Below, piece after piece: positions 22,562 through 29,709 of a stretch of DNA of 29,709 bases; position 1 is the first letter of the stretch; every line of letters begins with the position of its first letter. This DNA comes from an uncultured Bacilli bacterium. GTDB taxonomy: Bacteria; Bacillota_I; Bacilli_A; RF39; UBA660. The notes under the pieces were generated by a model. That model was not told the DNA's origin and searched no databases. It saw nothing but the letters and a program-made list of their open reading frames with translations. The stretch covers positions 1-29,709 of the forward strand of contig CAJTKB010000012.1 in NCBI GenBank assembly GCA_910576925.1. Reading direction: 5' to 3'. Position numbers and translations under genes: made by a program.

Positions 22562-23719
22562 TTATAGTAAAACTTTTTTGGCAATTTTAACAAAATCTTT
22601 ATCTGATGTAGAATTAGTATCTATTTCTATAAGTCTTTTATAAATATCACATTTTCTACTTAAATCTCTTCTCATTTGTTCTAAAGCATTATCATGATAT
22701 AGTTCCCAGTATGAAGCTATACCAAATGTATCTACTTTATTCATATTATTTGTTCTTATTTTAACTTTAAAATAATTTTCATTATTTGTTGTTTCTAGGT
22801 GTATTCCTTGATACATATTTCCTTTTGGATTAGTAATATAATCATTAAAATCATTATAAGTATATGGATATAATTCTTCTATAACTGGTAATGTTTCATA
22901 ACATCTTTTTATATCATCTACAATTATTTGAATAGAAAATAAATCATGAAGTTCTCTTATATCTGCACCTTTATTTAACTTTTTATATATTTCGTAAATA
23001 TTTTTTACTTGAAGACGAATTTCATTACTTATATTTCTTTGTTCTAAGTGTTCTTTTATATTAAAATAAGTATTTTGTAAATTTATAATATTTTCATCAA
23101 CTATTAATCTTTTTTGTTTTGATATTTCATTATATGTTTTCTTATCTATATAAGGAAGTGACAATTCTTCTAGCACCCTTTTTATCACTAATATTCCAGT
23201 ATGATATGCTAAAGGAGAAAAAATTTCTACTGTTTCATATGAATTTTCTACTTGTTTTATTTCATTTTGATATTCCATTGTCAGCATATTATGTAGTCTA
23301 TCTGCAAGTTTAATAATTATGATACGAGGATCTATTTTAAGTCCCATAATATTTTTTCTAGTATTAGCATTATTTTGATCTTCTTTAGTGTCAAAGCATT
23401 CTCTTCTTATCTTGGTTACTCCATCAACTAAAATGGCTACATCGTGATTTAATAATTCTTCTATATCATTCTTTGTAAAGTTAGAGTCTTCTATCACATC
23501 GTGTAGAAGTGCTGCTGCTATTGTATCACTATCTACTTTAAAATAGGCTAAGATATAAGCAACTGATAATGGATGCGTAATATATAATTCTCCACTGTTT
23601 CGATATTGTCCATTATGAACTATACTAGCAAAATTATAAGCCTTTATTACCTTTTCCTTTTCAACATTATTAAAATAAGTTAATTTAGCAAGTAATTTTT
23701 CAATAGTCATATTATTCAT
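22562..23719 (-). CDS. Short Rel/SpoT protein with intact hydrolase and degenerate synthetase
   Basis: This 385-residue protein has an N-terminal (p)ppGpp hydrolase HD domain (about 20-185) and a RelA/SpoT synthetase-like domain (about 235-345). It lacks the TGS, helical and ACT domains of full-length Rel (about 730). The HD site is present: His35 (HNGQ), His49 (ITHP), His73-Asp74 and Glu77-Asp78 (LLHDVIEDS), and Asp140 (KLADRLHNM). In the synthetase half the motif that is normally ExQIRT reads KVKIRT (318-323), and the Arg of the usual AIRII/AVRI stretch is Gln264, so synthesis is probably lost. It likely degrades alarmone, or an HD substrate. TTTTGGAG precedes the ATG. It follows a tiny ORF and hairpin. 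Confidence 0.85.
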   Translation of the reverse strand: MNNMTIEKLLAKLTYFNNVEKEKVIKAYNFASIVHNGQYRNSGELYITHPLSVAYILAYFKVDSDTIAAALLHDVIEDSNFTKNDIEELLNHDVAILVDGVTKIRRECFDTKEDQNNANTRKNIMGLKIDPRIIIIKLADRLHNMLTMEYQNEIKQVENSYETVEIFSPLAYHTGILVIKRVLEELSLPYIDKKTYNEISKQKRLIVDENIINLQNTYFNIKEHLEQRNISNEIRLQVKNIYEIYKKLNKGADIRELHDLFSIQIIVDDIKRCYETLPVIEELYPYTYNDFNDYITNPKGNMYQGIHLETTNNENYFKVKIRTNNMNKVDTFGIASYWELYHDNALEQMRRDLSRKCDIYKRLIEIDTNSTSDKDFVKIAKKVLL

Positions 23720-23739
23720 TTCATATCTCCAAAATATTT

Positions 23740-23766
23740 AAAAGCACCCAGTAATTAGGCGCTTTT
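23740..23766. terminator. Hairpin between the tiny ORF and rel
   Basis: On the minus strand AAAAGCGCC (23758-23766) pairs with GGTGCTTTT (23740-23748) over 9 bp including one G-T, with a 9-base loop. It starts at the tiny ORF's stop codon. The T-run on the minus strand is short, so termination may be partial, leaving read-through into rel. Confidence 0.5.
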
Positions 23767-23831
23767 TATTTGTTTCGTGGTAATGTTTTACTATATTTAG
23801 AAAAATATATTTTATTGATATTTCTTTTCAT
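23766..23831 (-). CDS. Tiny 21-residue basic peptide gene
   Basis: A short ORF encodes MKRNINKIYFSKYSKTLPRN plus a final Lys. It has a consensus sigma-A promoter (23862-23890), a ribosome binding site GGAGGT 11-12 bases before the ATG, and a hairpin right at its stop codon. The peptide has 7 Lys/Arg and no acidic residue. It could be a real small protein, a leader peptide that controls rel, or a small regulatory RNA with a fortuitous ORF. No known family was recognised. Confidence 0.5.
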   Translation of the reverse strand: MKRNINKIYFSKYSKTLPRNK

Positions 23832-23861
23832 ATATTACACTACCTCCAAAATATTAATAAA

Positions 23862-23890
23862 AATTTACAATACTTTTTTTAGCTTGTCAA
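23862..23890 (-). promoter_or_regulatory. sigma-A promoter of the tiny ORF and rel
   Basis: On the minus strand TTGACA (23885-23890), 17 bases, then TAAATT (23862-23867). The start would be near 23855. Confidence 0.68.
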
Positions 23891-23941
23891 TAGTAAAAAA
23901 TTTACTTTACATTAGGATTTTATTAATAATTATTTAATTTA

Positions 23942-24352
23942 TTAACTACTATAAATTATTTTTGAATCATTACTTTTACTTACACACTTAATATGACTTT
24001 CATATGTATAAGTATAAGTTGTACTATTATATTTTATAACAATATTTGGTGTACCTTGTATTTTTGTACTTTTGTCATTATAGGGTTCAATGTATCCTGT
24101 ATCTATTAGAGTTTGCATAGTAATATTAAAGTTTGAAGGAAAAATACCTCCATTACCTTCTATTATATCTGGACTTTCCTTTTGAATATAACTTTTAGCC
24201 GCTATAACAAGAGATTTTTCATAATATTTGCAACTACTTGCTTTATTAGAAGATAGAGCATTTCTAATCGATGGATAAGCAAGAATTGATACTAAAGCCA
24301 TTATAGCAACTGTTGCCATTAATTCTATTAATGTGAAACCCTTATTATCCAT
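23942..24352 (-). CDS. Type IV prepilin-like protein
   Basis: This 136-residue protein has a class III prepilin leader: MDNKG before the cleavage site, then FTLIELMATVAIMALVSILA as the conserved hydrophobic helix, with Glu5 of the mature chain. Such proteins are cut by prepilin peptidase and assemble into pili or competence pseudopili. The exterior part (about 30-136) is small, with two cysteines (about 41 and 123) that could form a disulfide. No prepilin peptidase, assembly ATPase or platform protein lies in the window. An extended -10 at 24427-24435 and a perfect hairpin at the mRNA 5' end precede it. The ribosome binding site AAAGGG is 13 bases from the ATG. Confidence 0.87.
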   Translation of the reverse strand: MDNKGFTLIELMATVAIMALVSILAYPSIRNALSSNKASSCKYYEKSLVIAAKSYIQKESPDIIEGNGGIFPSNFNITMQTLIDTGYIEPYNDKSTKIQGTPNIVIKYNSTTYTYTYESHIKCVSKSNDSKIIYSS

Positions 24353-24391
24353 ACTAAGTACCAGCCCTTTCCTATTATCTAAAGGATATAT

Positions 24392-24417
24392 AATAATTAA
24401 ATATCTTTTTAATTATT
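24392..24417. repeat. Perfect hairpin at the 5' end of the pilin mRNA
   Basis: AATAATTAAA (24392-24401) and TTTAATTATT (24408-24417) are perfect 10-base arms with a 6-base loop. On the minus strand it starts about 3 bases after the predicted transcription start of the pilin gene. On plus it is followed by a run of eight T residues, but no plus-strand gene ends there. Confidence 0.6.
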
Positions 24418-24426
24418 ATTTTTTTT

Positions 24427-24435
24427 ATTATAACA
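24427..24435 (-). promoter_or_regulatory. Extended -10 promoter of the pilin gene
   Basis: TGTTATAAT on the minus strand (24427-24435). The -35 position has only a weak match. Confidence 0.5.
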
Positions 24436-24482
24436 CGAAACAATTTAGTTTAAAATACATAAATTACAGTAGGTGATAAATC

Positions 24483-24695
24483 GTGAAAAATAAACATCCT
24501 ATATATTGTAGATGCAATTATTGTAAACAAAAAAGAAGATCTTCTCTTTTATATCTTGGTCTTATTTTTGCCTTTTTAATAATTGTTTTTTATCAAGCTG
24601 TTATTCTTATTTTTATTACAACTAGAATAAATGCTATTATATTATTTAGCCTTTTCTGTATTATAGCGACTCTTGTATTTTTCCTCTTGTTTTAA
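24483..24695 (+). CDS. Small membrane protein with a Cys motif, unknown
   Basis: This 70-residue candidate protein starts at a GTG with AGGTGA seven bases upstream. The N terminus MKNKHPIYCRCNYCKQKRR has three clustered Cys that could bind a metal, then two membrane segments at about 23-44 and 48-69. The 3' end overlaps that of the convergent ysxE-like gene by 54 bases. CATAAATT lies 5 bases before the ribosome binding site, the spacing seen at the sporulation promoters here, so spore-specific expression is possible. I do not recognise the family. Confidence 0.5.
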   Translation: MKNKHPIYCRCNYCKQKRRSSLLYLGLIFAFLIIVFYQAVILIFITTRINAIILFSLFCIIATLVFFLLF

Positions 24696-25562
24696 GATAA
24701 ACTCTCTACTAATATCTAAGTAATTATTAAACTCATAAACCATTCTACAATTATTGAAATTATTATCGCTAAATTTTAATTTATTAGGAATAATAAGTTC
24801 TATAAAAAATAATAGTTCCTCTTCCTTGGTAAATTTAAATCTATGCTGATAAGTTTGGTATAAATTATCCATATCTAATTCTTGATAATGTTTTTTATAA
24901 AAATTTATGAAATCATATATAGGTGTATTATACTCTGCATAATCAAAATTTATTAGTTTAGAGTCTTTTCCATCAATAAAATGATCTAGACTTAAATGAT
25001 TATGTATTAAACTTATTCTCATTTTTCTGTTATTTGAAGATATCTTATACCATTCTTCTAGTAGAAATTTACTGTAATTTAGAGTATTATACACTTTGTC
25101 AATATTTCTTAATAAGAGATATTCCGCTGGACTATTATAGACATGCTTCATAAACACCTCTTCTAAGTCATTATAGTAATTAAAGAGATATTCTATTTGA
25201 GCATTTTTGTCTTCATATATTTCTTTTATTTTATCTAAATCTGTATTTTTATACGAAGTTGTTCTATTATGAAGATCACTAATTATATACATTAAGTCTT
25301 TAGCCTTTTCATCATCATCTATTTCTACTTCTTTTATATAGGAGTATATTTCATAATCATCTTCTAAATCATTTTCTGGATATAGAAAAAAGGAAAAATC
25401 TCTTGATAATAAATAATCATATAGTTTATCTTTATCACATCTTTTTTTATTTTTTATAACATATTTACCATCATTTGTATGTAAAATACAAGCCTTATTC
25501 ATATATGTATATTTATAAGGCCTTATATTATACTTATCTAGAGTTTCTTTAAAATCATTCAT
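24642..25562 (-). CDS. ysxE: CotS-family spore coat protein, YsxE-like
   Basis: This 306-residue protein has the aminoglycoside-phosphotransferase-like fold of spore coat proteins CotS, YutH and YsxE. The loop equivalent to HGDxxxxN reads HNHLSLDHF (about 187-195), so the catalytic Asp is missing; the metal-binding segment is partly kept as INFDYAEYNTPIYDF (about 204-218). It is probably a pseudokinase. It overlaps spoVID by 8 bases and follows it, exactly as ysxE follows spoVID in Bacillus, hence the symbol. Expression would come from the spoVID promoter. The 3' end converges on a small gene. Confidence 0.78.
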   Translation of the reverse strand: MNDFKETLDKYNIRPYKYTYMNKACILHTNDGKYVIKNKKRCDKDKLYDYLLSRDFSFFLYPENDLEDDYEIYSYIKEVEIDDDEKAKDLMYIISDLHNRTTSYKNTDLDKIKEIYEDKNAQIEYLFNYYNDLEEVFMKHVYNSPAEYLLLRNIDKVYNTLNYSKFLLEEWYKISSNNRKMRISLIHNHLSLDHFIDGKDSKLINFDYAEYNTPIYDFINFYKKHYQELDMDNLYQTYQHRFKFTKEEELLFFIELIIPNKLKFSDNNFNNCRMVYEFNNYLDISREFILKQEEKYKSRYNTEKAK

Positions 25563-26478
25563 TATTTTTCGTTGGAATAATTACTTTTGAGTTTAATTCT
25601 ACAGTACTTAAGTCATTATACATTTCTAAATCTTCCTTTTTTACTTTGTACTTATCCATAACTTTTTCAAGAGAATCGTTTTCTCGCATTATATATACAG
25701 AATATGTAGTAAAAGTATCACTTTCATCTCCTAAACTTGCAAATAGCGAATTTACTTTCAATGTTGGTTTATTCTCTTTCATAACAGGTTCCTCTTTTTC
25801 TACAAAAGTTTCATTTTCATCTATTTCTTCTCTCTCAACTTTATTTATAAGGTCTTTTATTTGTTCCTTTTCCACTGTTTCTGTAGTTTTTTCTATTTTT
25901 TCCTCTTCTTTAGTTTCTATAGTTTTGGTAGTTTCCTTAATTGGTAAATCTTCCTCTTCAGATTCTAATTCTCCATCACAATCCCTATCATTAGTTTTCT
26001 TTAATTCTTCTTTTTCTATAGTTTGCATTTTTTCTTCTATTTCAGCAATTTTTGTATCTTCTTGTTCTTCTATAATTATGTTTTCTTTTTCAACAACTTG
26101 CTCTTCTCTTTCTAATTCTTCTATTTGTATTTCATCATTTTCATTTATCTTTACTTCTTCTCTTCCTTCAATTAGAATATCTATTTTACATCTTAATATA
26201 TCATCGTCTATTACTTCATAAGTAAAGTTTTCAACGCTTATACTAGTTGTTTCTAAATCATAGTTTTCTATTGTTGCTATTTCAATTGGAATGCTGTAAG
26301 AAAAATCTTCTAATATCGTACTTGCTTCTGTCATTTTATATTGACCACTTACATAAAAGTTACCTGACACACTACTTTTATCAACAAATTTTAAATCCTC
26401 TTCAAAAGATATGGTAGTAACTTCGCCTATCATTGTTTGAAATGTTAAATCTTTTTCAAAAGATAAAGTCTTTTTCAT
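25555..26478 (-). CDS. spoVID: Short SpoVID-like spore coat morphogenetic protein
   Basis: This 307-residue protein resembles SpoVID, the mother-cell protein that anchors and spreads the spore coat. Residues about 1-115 form a beta-rich SPOCS-like domain (KDLTFQTMIGEVTTISFEED, then IPIEIATIENYD). Residues about 116-240 are a very acidic Glu-rich linker. The C terminus (about 255-303) is a LysM domain: TYSVYIMRENDSLEKVMDKY, then VKKEDLEMYNDLS and SKVIIPTK. Bacillus SpoVID is about 575, so this is a compact form with a shorter linker. GAGGAGG precedes the ATG. A sigma-E-like -10 lies upstream at 26496-26503, and ysxE follows. Confidence 0.83.
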   Translation of the reverse strand: MKKTLSFEKDLTFQTMIGEVTTISFEEDLKFVDKSSVSGNFYVSGQYKMTEASTILEDFSYSIPIEIATIENYDLETTSISVENFTYEVIDDDILRCKIDILIEGREEVKINENDEIQIEELEREEQVVEKENIIIEEQEDTKIAEIEEKMQTIEKEELKKTNDRDCDGELESEEEDLPIKETTKTIETKEEEKIEKTTETVEKEQIKDLINKVEREEIDENETFVEKEEPVMKENKPTLKVNSLFASLGDESDTFTTYSVYIMRENDSLEKVMDKYKVKKEDLEMYNDLSTVELNSKVIIPTKNNE

Positions 26479-26495
26479 ATAATCCTCCTCAATTA

Positions 26496-26503
26496 ATAGT
26501 ATG
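26496..26503 (-). promoter_or_regulatory. sigma-E-like -10 of spoVID-ysxE
   Basis: CATACTAT on the minus strand matches 7 of 8 positions of CATACAAT. The ribosome binding site begins 5 bases beyond it, as at yutH and ylmC. The -35 region (GTCTTTT, 26518-26524) is a poor match and lies in the terminator of the preceding operon. Confidence 0.4.
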
Positions 26504-26513
26504 TAGGTAAATT

Positions 26514-26533
26514 AAAAAAAAGACTAATGTCTT
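26514..26533 (-). terminator. Terminator of the lon operon
   Basis: On the minus strand AAGAC (26529-26533) pairs with GTCTT (26520-26524) around a 4-base loop, followed by TTTTTT. It overlaps the stop codon of the 220-residue gene. Confidence 0.72.
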
Positions 26534-27194
26534 AATAAATTTTTTTAATATTATTTTTAGCATATTTAACGTATTTTTTAGTTCTTTTTTCTTTTAATTG
26601 TATCCTCTCTAATGTATCTAAATATAAATCTCTATTATCCTGTGTAAATAATTCAGGCATATATTCACTCATATAATTTAGAGAAAAAATAAATTCTAGT
26701 AAGGTATTATTTTGAAAGATAATATCAAAATTTTTATCTTTAGTTTTTTCATAAAATGTATAATCAAACAAATGAGTAGAGAGACTATATTCTTTTAAAT
26801 CATTAATACTATTATTTTTATAATACTTATTATTTCCACTGCGAAGATAAAAATTATCCTTTAAGTAATCACTTAACTCTTGATATTTTTTTTCAGTACT
26901 TTCATTATTAAGAATATTAAAGTCCATAGCTATATTATTGATTGCTGGTATTATGATTTCATTTTTATTATTTTCTTTTATGAGATAGAAAATATTTTCT
27001 ATATTGTTAGTTATAGTATCTGATAAATAGAAAAAAGCTCTTTCTCTTTCTAATAAGTCATCTATAAAACATAACAATGTTATATTCTCATAATCTGAAC
27101 ATACTGTTTCATATGTTTTTTTAAGAATTCCATATTCATTTTCTATAAAAGCTTGTTTTAGCATTAAGTTATAGGCTTTTTGTTCTTCATTCAT
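26532..27194 (-). CDS. Uncharacterised protein between lon and spoVID
   Basis: I do not recognise this 220-residue protein. It is Asn/Lys/Glu-rich and helical, with no membrane segment or signal, and no cysteine cluster. Its segments LLERERAFFYLSDTITNNIE and FIFSLNYMSEYMPELF look structured. It starts 12 bases after the lon stop, with GAGGAGA six bases before the ATG, so it is in an operon with lon and ends at the operon terminator. A Lon adaptor or substrate is possible by context only. Confidence 0.68.
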   Translation of the reverse strand: MNEEQKAYNLMLKQAFIENEYGILKKTYETVCSDYENITLLCFIDDLLERERAFFYLSDTITNNIENIFYLIKENNKNEIIIPAINNIAMDFNILNNESTEKKYQELSDYLKDNFYLRSGNNKYYKNNSINDLKEYSLSTHLFDYTFYEKTKDKNFDIIFQNNTLLEFIFSLNYMSEYMPELFTQDNRDLYLDTLERIQLKEKRTKKYVKYAKNNIKKIY

Positions 27195-27206
27195 AAATTT
27201 TCTCCT

Positions 27207-29504
27207 CTATTTAAATATCTTATTATATATTTTTTTATAATTATCTACTAGTATAAAGTCTATATCTTTTAATATTTTTTCATCTATTTCTTCTAAATCA
27301 TTTTTATTTTCTTCTGGTAGATAGATAGTCTTTATTTTAGCGCGATGAGAACCTATTACCTTTTCTCTTACTCCTCCTATAGGAAGAATTTTACCAGAAA
27401 GAGTCATTTCACCAGTCATAGAAATGTTCGATTTGACTTCTTTTTTGGTAAGGAGACTTATAAGTACAGTAGTTAGACAAGTTCCAGCACTTGGACCATC
27501 TTTATTTACAGCACCTTCTGGTACATGAATATGAATATCATTATCATTAATAAGTTTCATATCTATTCCGAACTCTTTAGCATTTGCTTTTATATAACTA
27601 TAAGCAATATGAGCAGATTCTTTCATAACTTCACCTAAGCTACCTGTTAAAATTAAGTTTCCTTTTCCTTTATAGTAAGTAGCTTCAATGGGAAGAATAT
27701 CTCCACCAAAAGCGGTATAAGCCATTCCGTTGACTACGCCTATTCTTTTTTCTGTATCTATTTCATTATAAATATATTTCTTTTTACCAAGTAACTCTTC
27801 TACAAGATTATCATTTATTTCATATCTTACAACATTTTTATTAGTAATAAGTTTTTTTACAATTTTTCTAATAATAGAGTTAATTTTTCTTTCAAGTTCT
27901 CTTACTCCTGCTTCTTTAGTATAATGTCTTATAATACTCATTATAGCATTATCTGTAAATTGAACATCAAATAATGTTATATTAGCATTATCTAATGCTT
28001 TAGGAATAATATAGTTTTTACATATATCAAACTTTTCATATTCAGTGTAACTTGGAACTTCTATTATTTCTAGTCTATCTCTAAGCTCATAAGGAATTTG
28101 TTCTATATAATTTGCAGTTGCTATAAACATAATTTTACTTAAATCATATTCTTCTTCAATATAATGATCTGAAAAATGAACATTTTGACTAGGATCAAGA
28201 ACTTCTAAAAGACTACTAGCTGGATCTCCTCTCATATCTTTTCTCATCTTATCTATTTCATCTATTATAAAAATCGGATTTGAACTTCCTGCTTTTTTTA
28301 ATCCTGCTATTATTCTTCCAGGGTTTGCTCCTACATATGTTCTTCTATGACCTACAATTTCTGCTTCATCATTAATTCCACCAACACTAATCTTAGCAGT
28401 TTTTCTATTTAAGGCTTTAGCTATTGATAAAGCTAGTGTCGTCTTGCCAATTCCTGGTGGGCCTACTAGACATATAATAGGACTTTTCAAATTATTAGTT
28501 TGCTGCCTAACTGCTAAATATTCAAGAATTCTTTCTTTAACATTATTAAGTCCAAAATGTGTTTTATCAAGACTAGTCATTACATCGTTAAAATTATTAT
28601 TATCTTTAGTATAAGTATTCCAAGGAAGATTAAACATCCAATCTAAGTAATCTCTTATTAATGCTAATTCAGGAGAAGTACTTGGAGTTTTTTCATATCT
28701 ATTAAGTTCAAGTTCTATTCTTTTTTTTATGTTTTGAGAACATTTTAGTTTATCTAACTTTTTTCTAAGTCTTGTTACTTCACTATCCTTTCCACTATCA
28801 TCTCCTAATTCTTTTTGAATAACATTTATTTTTTCTCTTAAGTAATACTCTTTTTGAACTTCATCCATTTCTCGTTCAACTTGTCGTTCTATTTTTTCTT
28901 CTAGTTCAACATATTTAATATCATCATTCATATCAGTTAAAAGCATTGTACATCTTTTATAACTATCTGTTTCTACTATATATTTTTTCTTCTTATCTAT
29001 TCCAAAAGGTAAAAAACTAATGATTAAGTCTGTTAAATCTGTTATATTATCAACTAATTCAATTTTATTCATAACAGCATTTGACATATAGGGTACTTTG
29101 TTCACATATTTTTCTAACCCCTTAATAAGAATACTTTTATAATGATCATCTACTATTTTTTGATTATCTATTTCACTGTAATTAGCATAATATTTACTAT
29201 CATTATCAATATTATAATTATATATATTTACTCTTCTTACTCCAACTAAGTTTACTTTTGTTTTTTTATTAGGCATATCCATAAGTAAAGTTATATTAGC
29301 AAGTACACCTATATTAGGTAACATTGTTATGTCTGGAAATGTACTATTATCGTAGGCATTTACTAATAATACTTGTTGTGTTGTATTTTCTACTATATTA
29401 AATAATTCTTTTTCATAAGTACTACTTATTTCAAAGTGTATTTCTGAGTTTGGAAAGAGAATAATATCACTGTTTATAAATACTAATGTTTTGCTATCAA
29501 TCAT
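27207..29504 (-). CDS. lon: ATP-dependent protease Lon
   Basis: This 765-residue cytoplasmic protease unfolds and degrades misfolded and regulatory proteins. The N-terminal LON substrate domain (about 1-200) precedes a coiled linker, an AAA+ domain with Walker A GPPGIGKT at about 348 and Walker B FIIDEIDK at about 410, and a C-terminal serine-lysine protease domain. The catalytic Ser is in NKDGPSAGTC (about 668) and Lys is in GGVREKVIG (about 711). Length fits LonA (about 775), not LonB. A TTG at 29519 is in frame but lies in the GGGAGGG ribosome binding site, so the ATG at 29504 is used. The position upstream of spoVID matches Bacillus. Confidence 0.97.
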   Translation of the reverse strand: MIDSKTLVFINSDIILFPNSEIHFEISSTYEKELFNIVENTTQQVLLVNAYDNSTFPDITMLPNIGVLANITLLMDMPNKKTKVNLVGVRRVNIYNYNIDNDSKYYANYSEIDNQKIVDDHYKSILIKGLEKYVNKVPYMSNAVMNKIELVDNITDLTDLIISFLPFGIDKKKKYIVETDSYKRCTMLLTDMNDDIKYVELEEKIERQVEREMDEVQKEYYLREKINVIQKELGDDSGKDSEVTRLRKKLDKLKCSQNIKKRIELELNRYEKTPSTSPELALIRDYLDWMFNLPWNTYTKDNNNFNDVMTSLDKTHFGLNNVKERILEYLAVRQQTNNLKSPIICLVGPPGIGKTTLALSIAKALNRKTAKISVGGINDEAEIVGHRRTYVGANPGRIIAGLKKAGSSNPIFIIDEIDKMRKDMRGDPASSLLEVLDPSQNVHFSDHYIEEEYDLSKIMFIATANYIEQIPYELRDRLEIIEVPSYTEYEKFDICKNYIIPKALDNANITLFDVQFTDNAIMSIIRHYTKEAGVRELERKINSIIRKIVKKLITNKNVVRYEINDNLVEELLGKKKYIYNEIDTEKRIGVVNGMAYTAFGGDILPIEATYYKGKGNLILTGSLGEVMKESAHIAYSYIKANAKEFGIDMKLINDNDIHIHVPEGAVNKDGPSAGTCLTTVLISLLTKKEVKSNISMTGEMTLSGKILPIGGVREKVIGSHRAKIKTIYLPEENKNDLEEIDEKILKDIDFILVDNYKKIYNKIFK

Positions 29505-29535
29505 ATATTTCCCTCCCAAATTAAGTATGTTACTT

Positions 29536-29563
29536 ATTATATATAAAAACCAGAAAAATTCAA
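29536..29563 (-). promoter_or_regulatory. sigma-A promoter of lon
   Basis: On the minus strand TTGAAT (29558-29563), 16 bases, then TATAAT (29536-29541). It is embedded in the terminator of the preceding gene. No HrcA or CtsR operator pattern was recognised. Confidence 0.6.
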
Positions 29564-29587
29564 GTTAAACTAGAACTTTTTTCTGGT
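29549..29587 (-). terminator. Terminator of the gene upstream of lon
   Basis: On the minus strand ACCAGAAAAA and TTTTTCTGGT form a 10-bp stem with a 19-base loop, followed by TTTATATAT. It begins inside the last codons of the partial gene. Confidence 0.7.
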
Positions 29588-29709
29588 ATTTTTTAAAAAA
29601 TATTAGTTTAATTAATAATAGGAAAAATATGCCAAATATTAAGAATAAAATAAAGACAATATAGTTAAAATTATAATTTTCCTTTATTGTAGTATCAAGT
29701 ATTGTATTA
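29565..29709 (-). CDS. C-terminal end of a membrane protein (partial)
   Basis: The minus-strand frame open from the window edge to a stop at 29565 encodes 47 residues. It contains a polar NTILDTTIKENYN, one strongly hydrophobic segment (YIVFILFLIFGIFFLLLIK) and a basic tail FFKKYQKKVLV. This is a likely C-terminal membrane anchor of a gene that continues beyond the window; the family cannot be named. The terminator that follows supports it being a real gene end. Confidence 0.6.
   Translation of the reverse strand, partial: NTILDTTIKENYNFNYIVFILFLIFGIFFLLLIKLIFFKKYQKKVLV

Noticed and set aside
25646..26221. A 191-codon plus-strand ORF rich in Ser, Ile and Phe
   Set aside because: It is the antisense of the Glu-rich linker of spoVID (GAA/GAG read as TTC/CTC), has no ribosome binding site and no family features.

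Overview
The window is AT-rich chromosomal DNA, probably from a low-GC, Gram-positive, endospore-forming member of the Bacilli. Many features resemble uncultured gut Tenericutes-like lineages such as RF39 or Erysipelotrichia relatives, but that placement is inference. The evidence is the set of sporulation genes (sigG, ylmC, yunB, yutH, a short spoVID with a ysxE-like partner), the Bacillus-type yut/yun and lon-spoVID-ysxE neighbourhoods, purine-rich ribosome binding sites, and six tRNA genes that all encode their CCA end. I saw no phage, insertion sequence, CRISPR array, rRNA or plasmid gene.

Layout. 1-7350: tRNA-Val, the S1-domain protein YugI and the NifU-like YutI lead into a mostly minus-strand block of yutH, two uncharacterised genes, yutD-yunB-ylmC, a TSCPD protein, sigG, an RluA-type pseudouridine synthase and a HAD phosphatase. 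7354-9731: tRNA-Ser, an uncharacterised exported protein divergent from an orphan LytTR response regulator, then tRNA-Glu, -Asn and -Ile on minus and tRNA-Lys on plus. 9948-12153: a TM2/DUF2752 membrane pair, HU, and two membrane proteins. 12280-15447: an SDR oxidoreductase, a two-gene operon with a zinc-ribbon protein, and an unknown protein. 15459-18217: PncC and glutamine-dependent NadE, both of NAD metabolism. 18428-22012: the operon hydrolase-murF-ddl. 22142-23831: rbfA, a short Rel enzyme and a 21-codon gene. 23942-29709: an orphan prepilin, a small membrane protein, ysxE-like, spoVID, an unknown gene, lon, and the C-terminal end of a membrane protein cut by the window edge.

How it fits together. 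Mother-cell genes (yutH, ylmC-yunB-yutD, spoVID-ysxE) have sigma-E-like promoters. In all three the -10 element lies about five bases upstream of the Shine-Dalgarno sequence, which suggests nearly leaderless sporulation mRNAs. sigG has a sigma-F/G-like promoter and a small stem that could hide its ribosome binding region only in read-through transcripts. Vegetative genes have ordinary sigma-A promoters. Several regions hold degraded coding fragments, consistent with genome reduction. The main points for follow-up are the Rel enzyme with an intact hydrolase but degenerate synthetase, the membrane-anchored MurF, the tiny gene upstream of rel, and direct repeats upstream of the LytTR gene.
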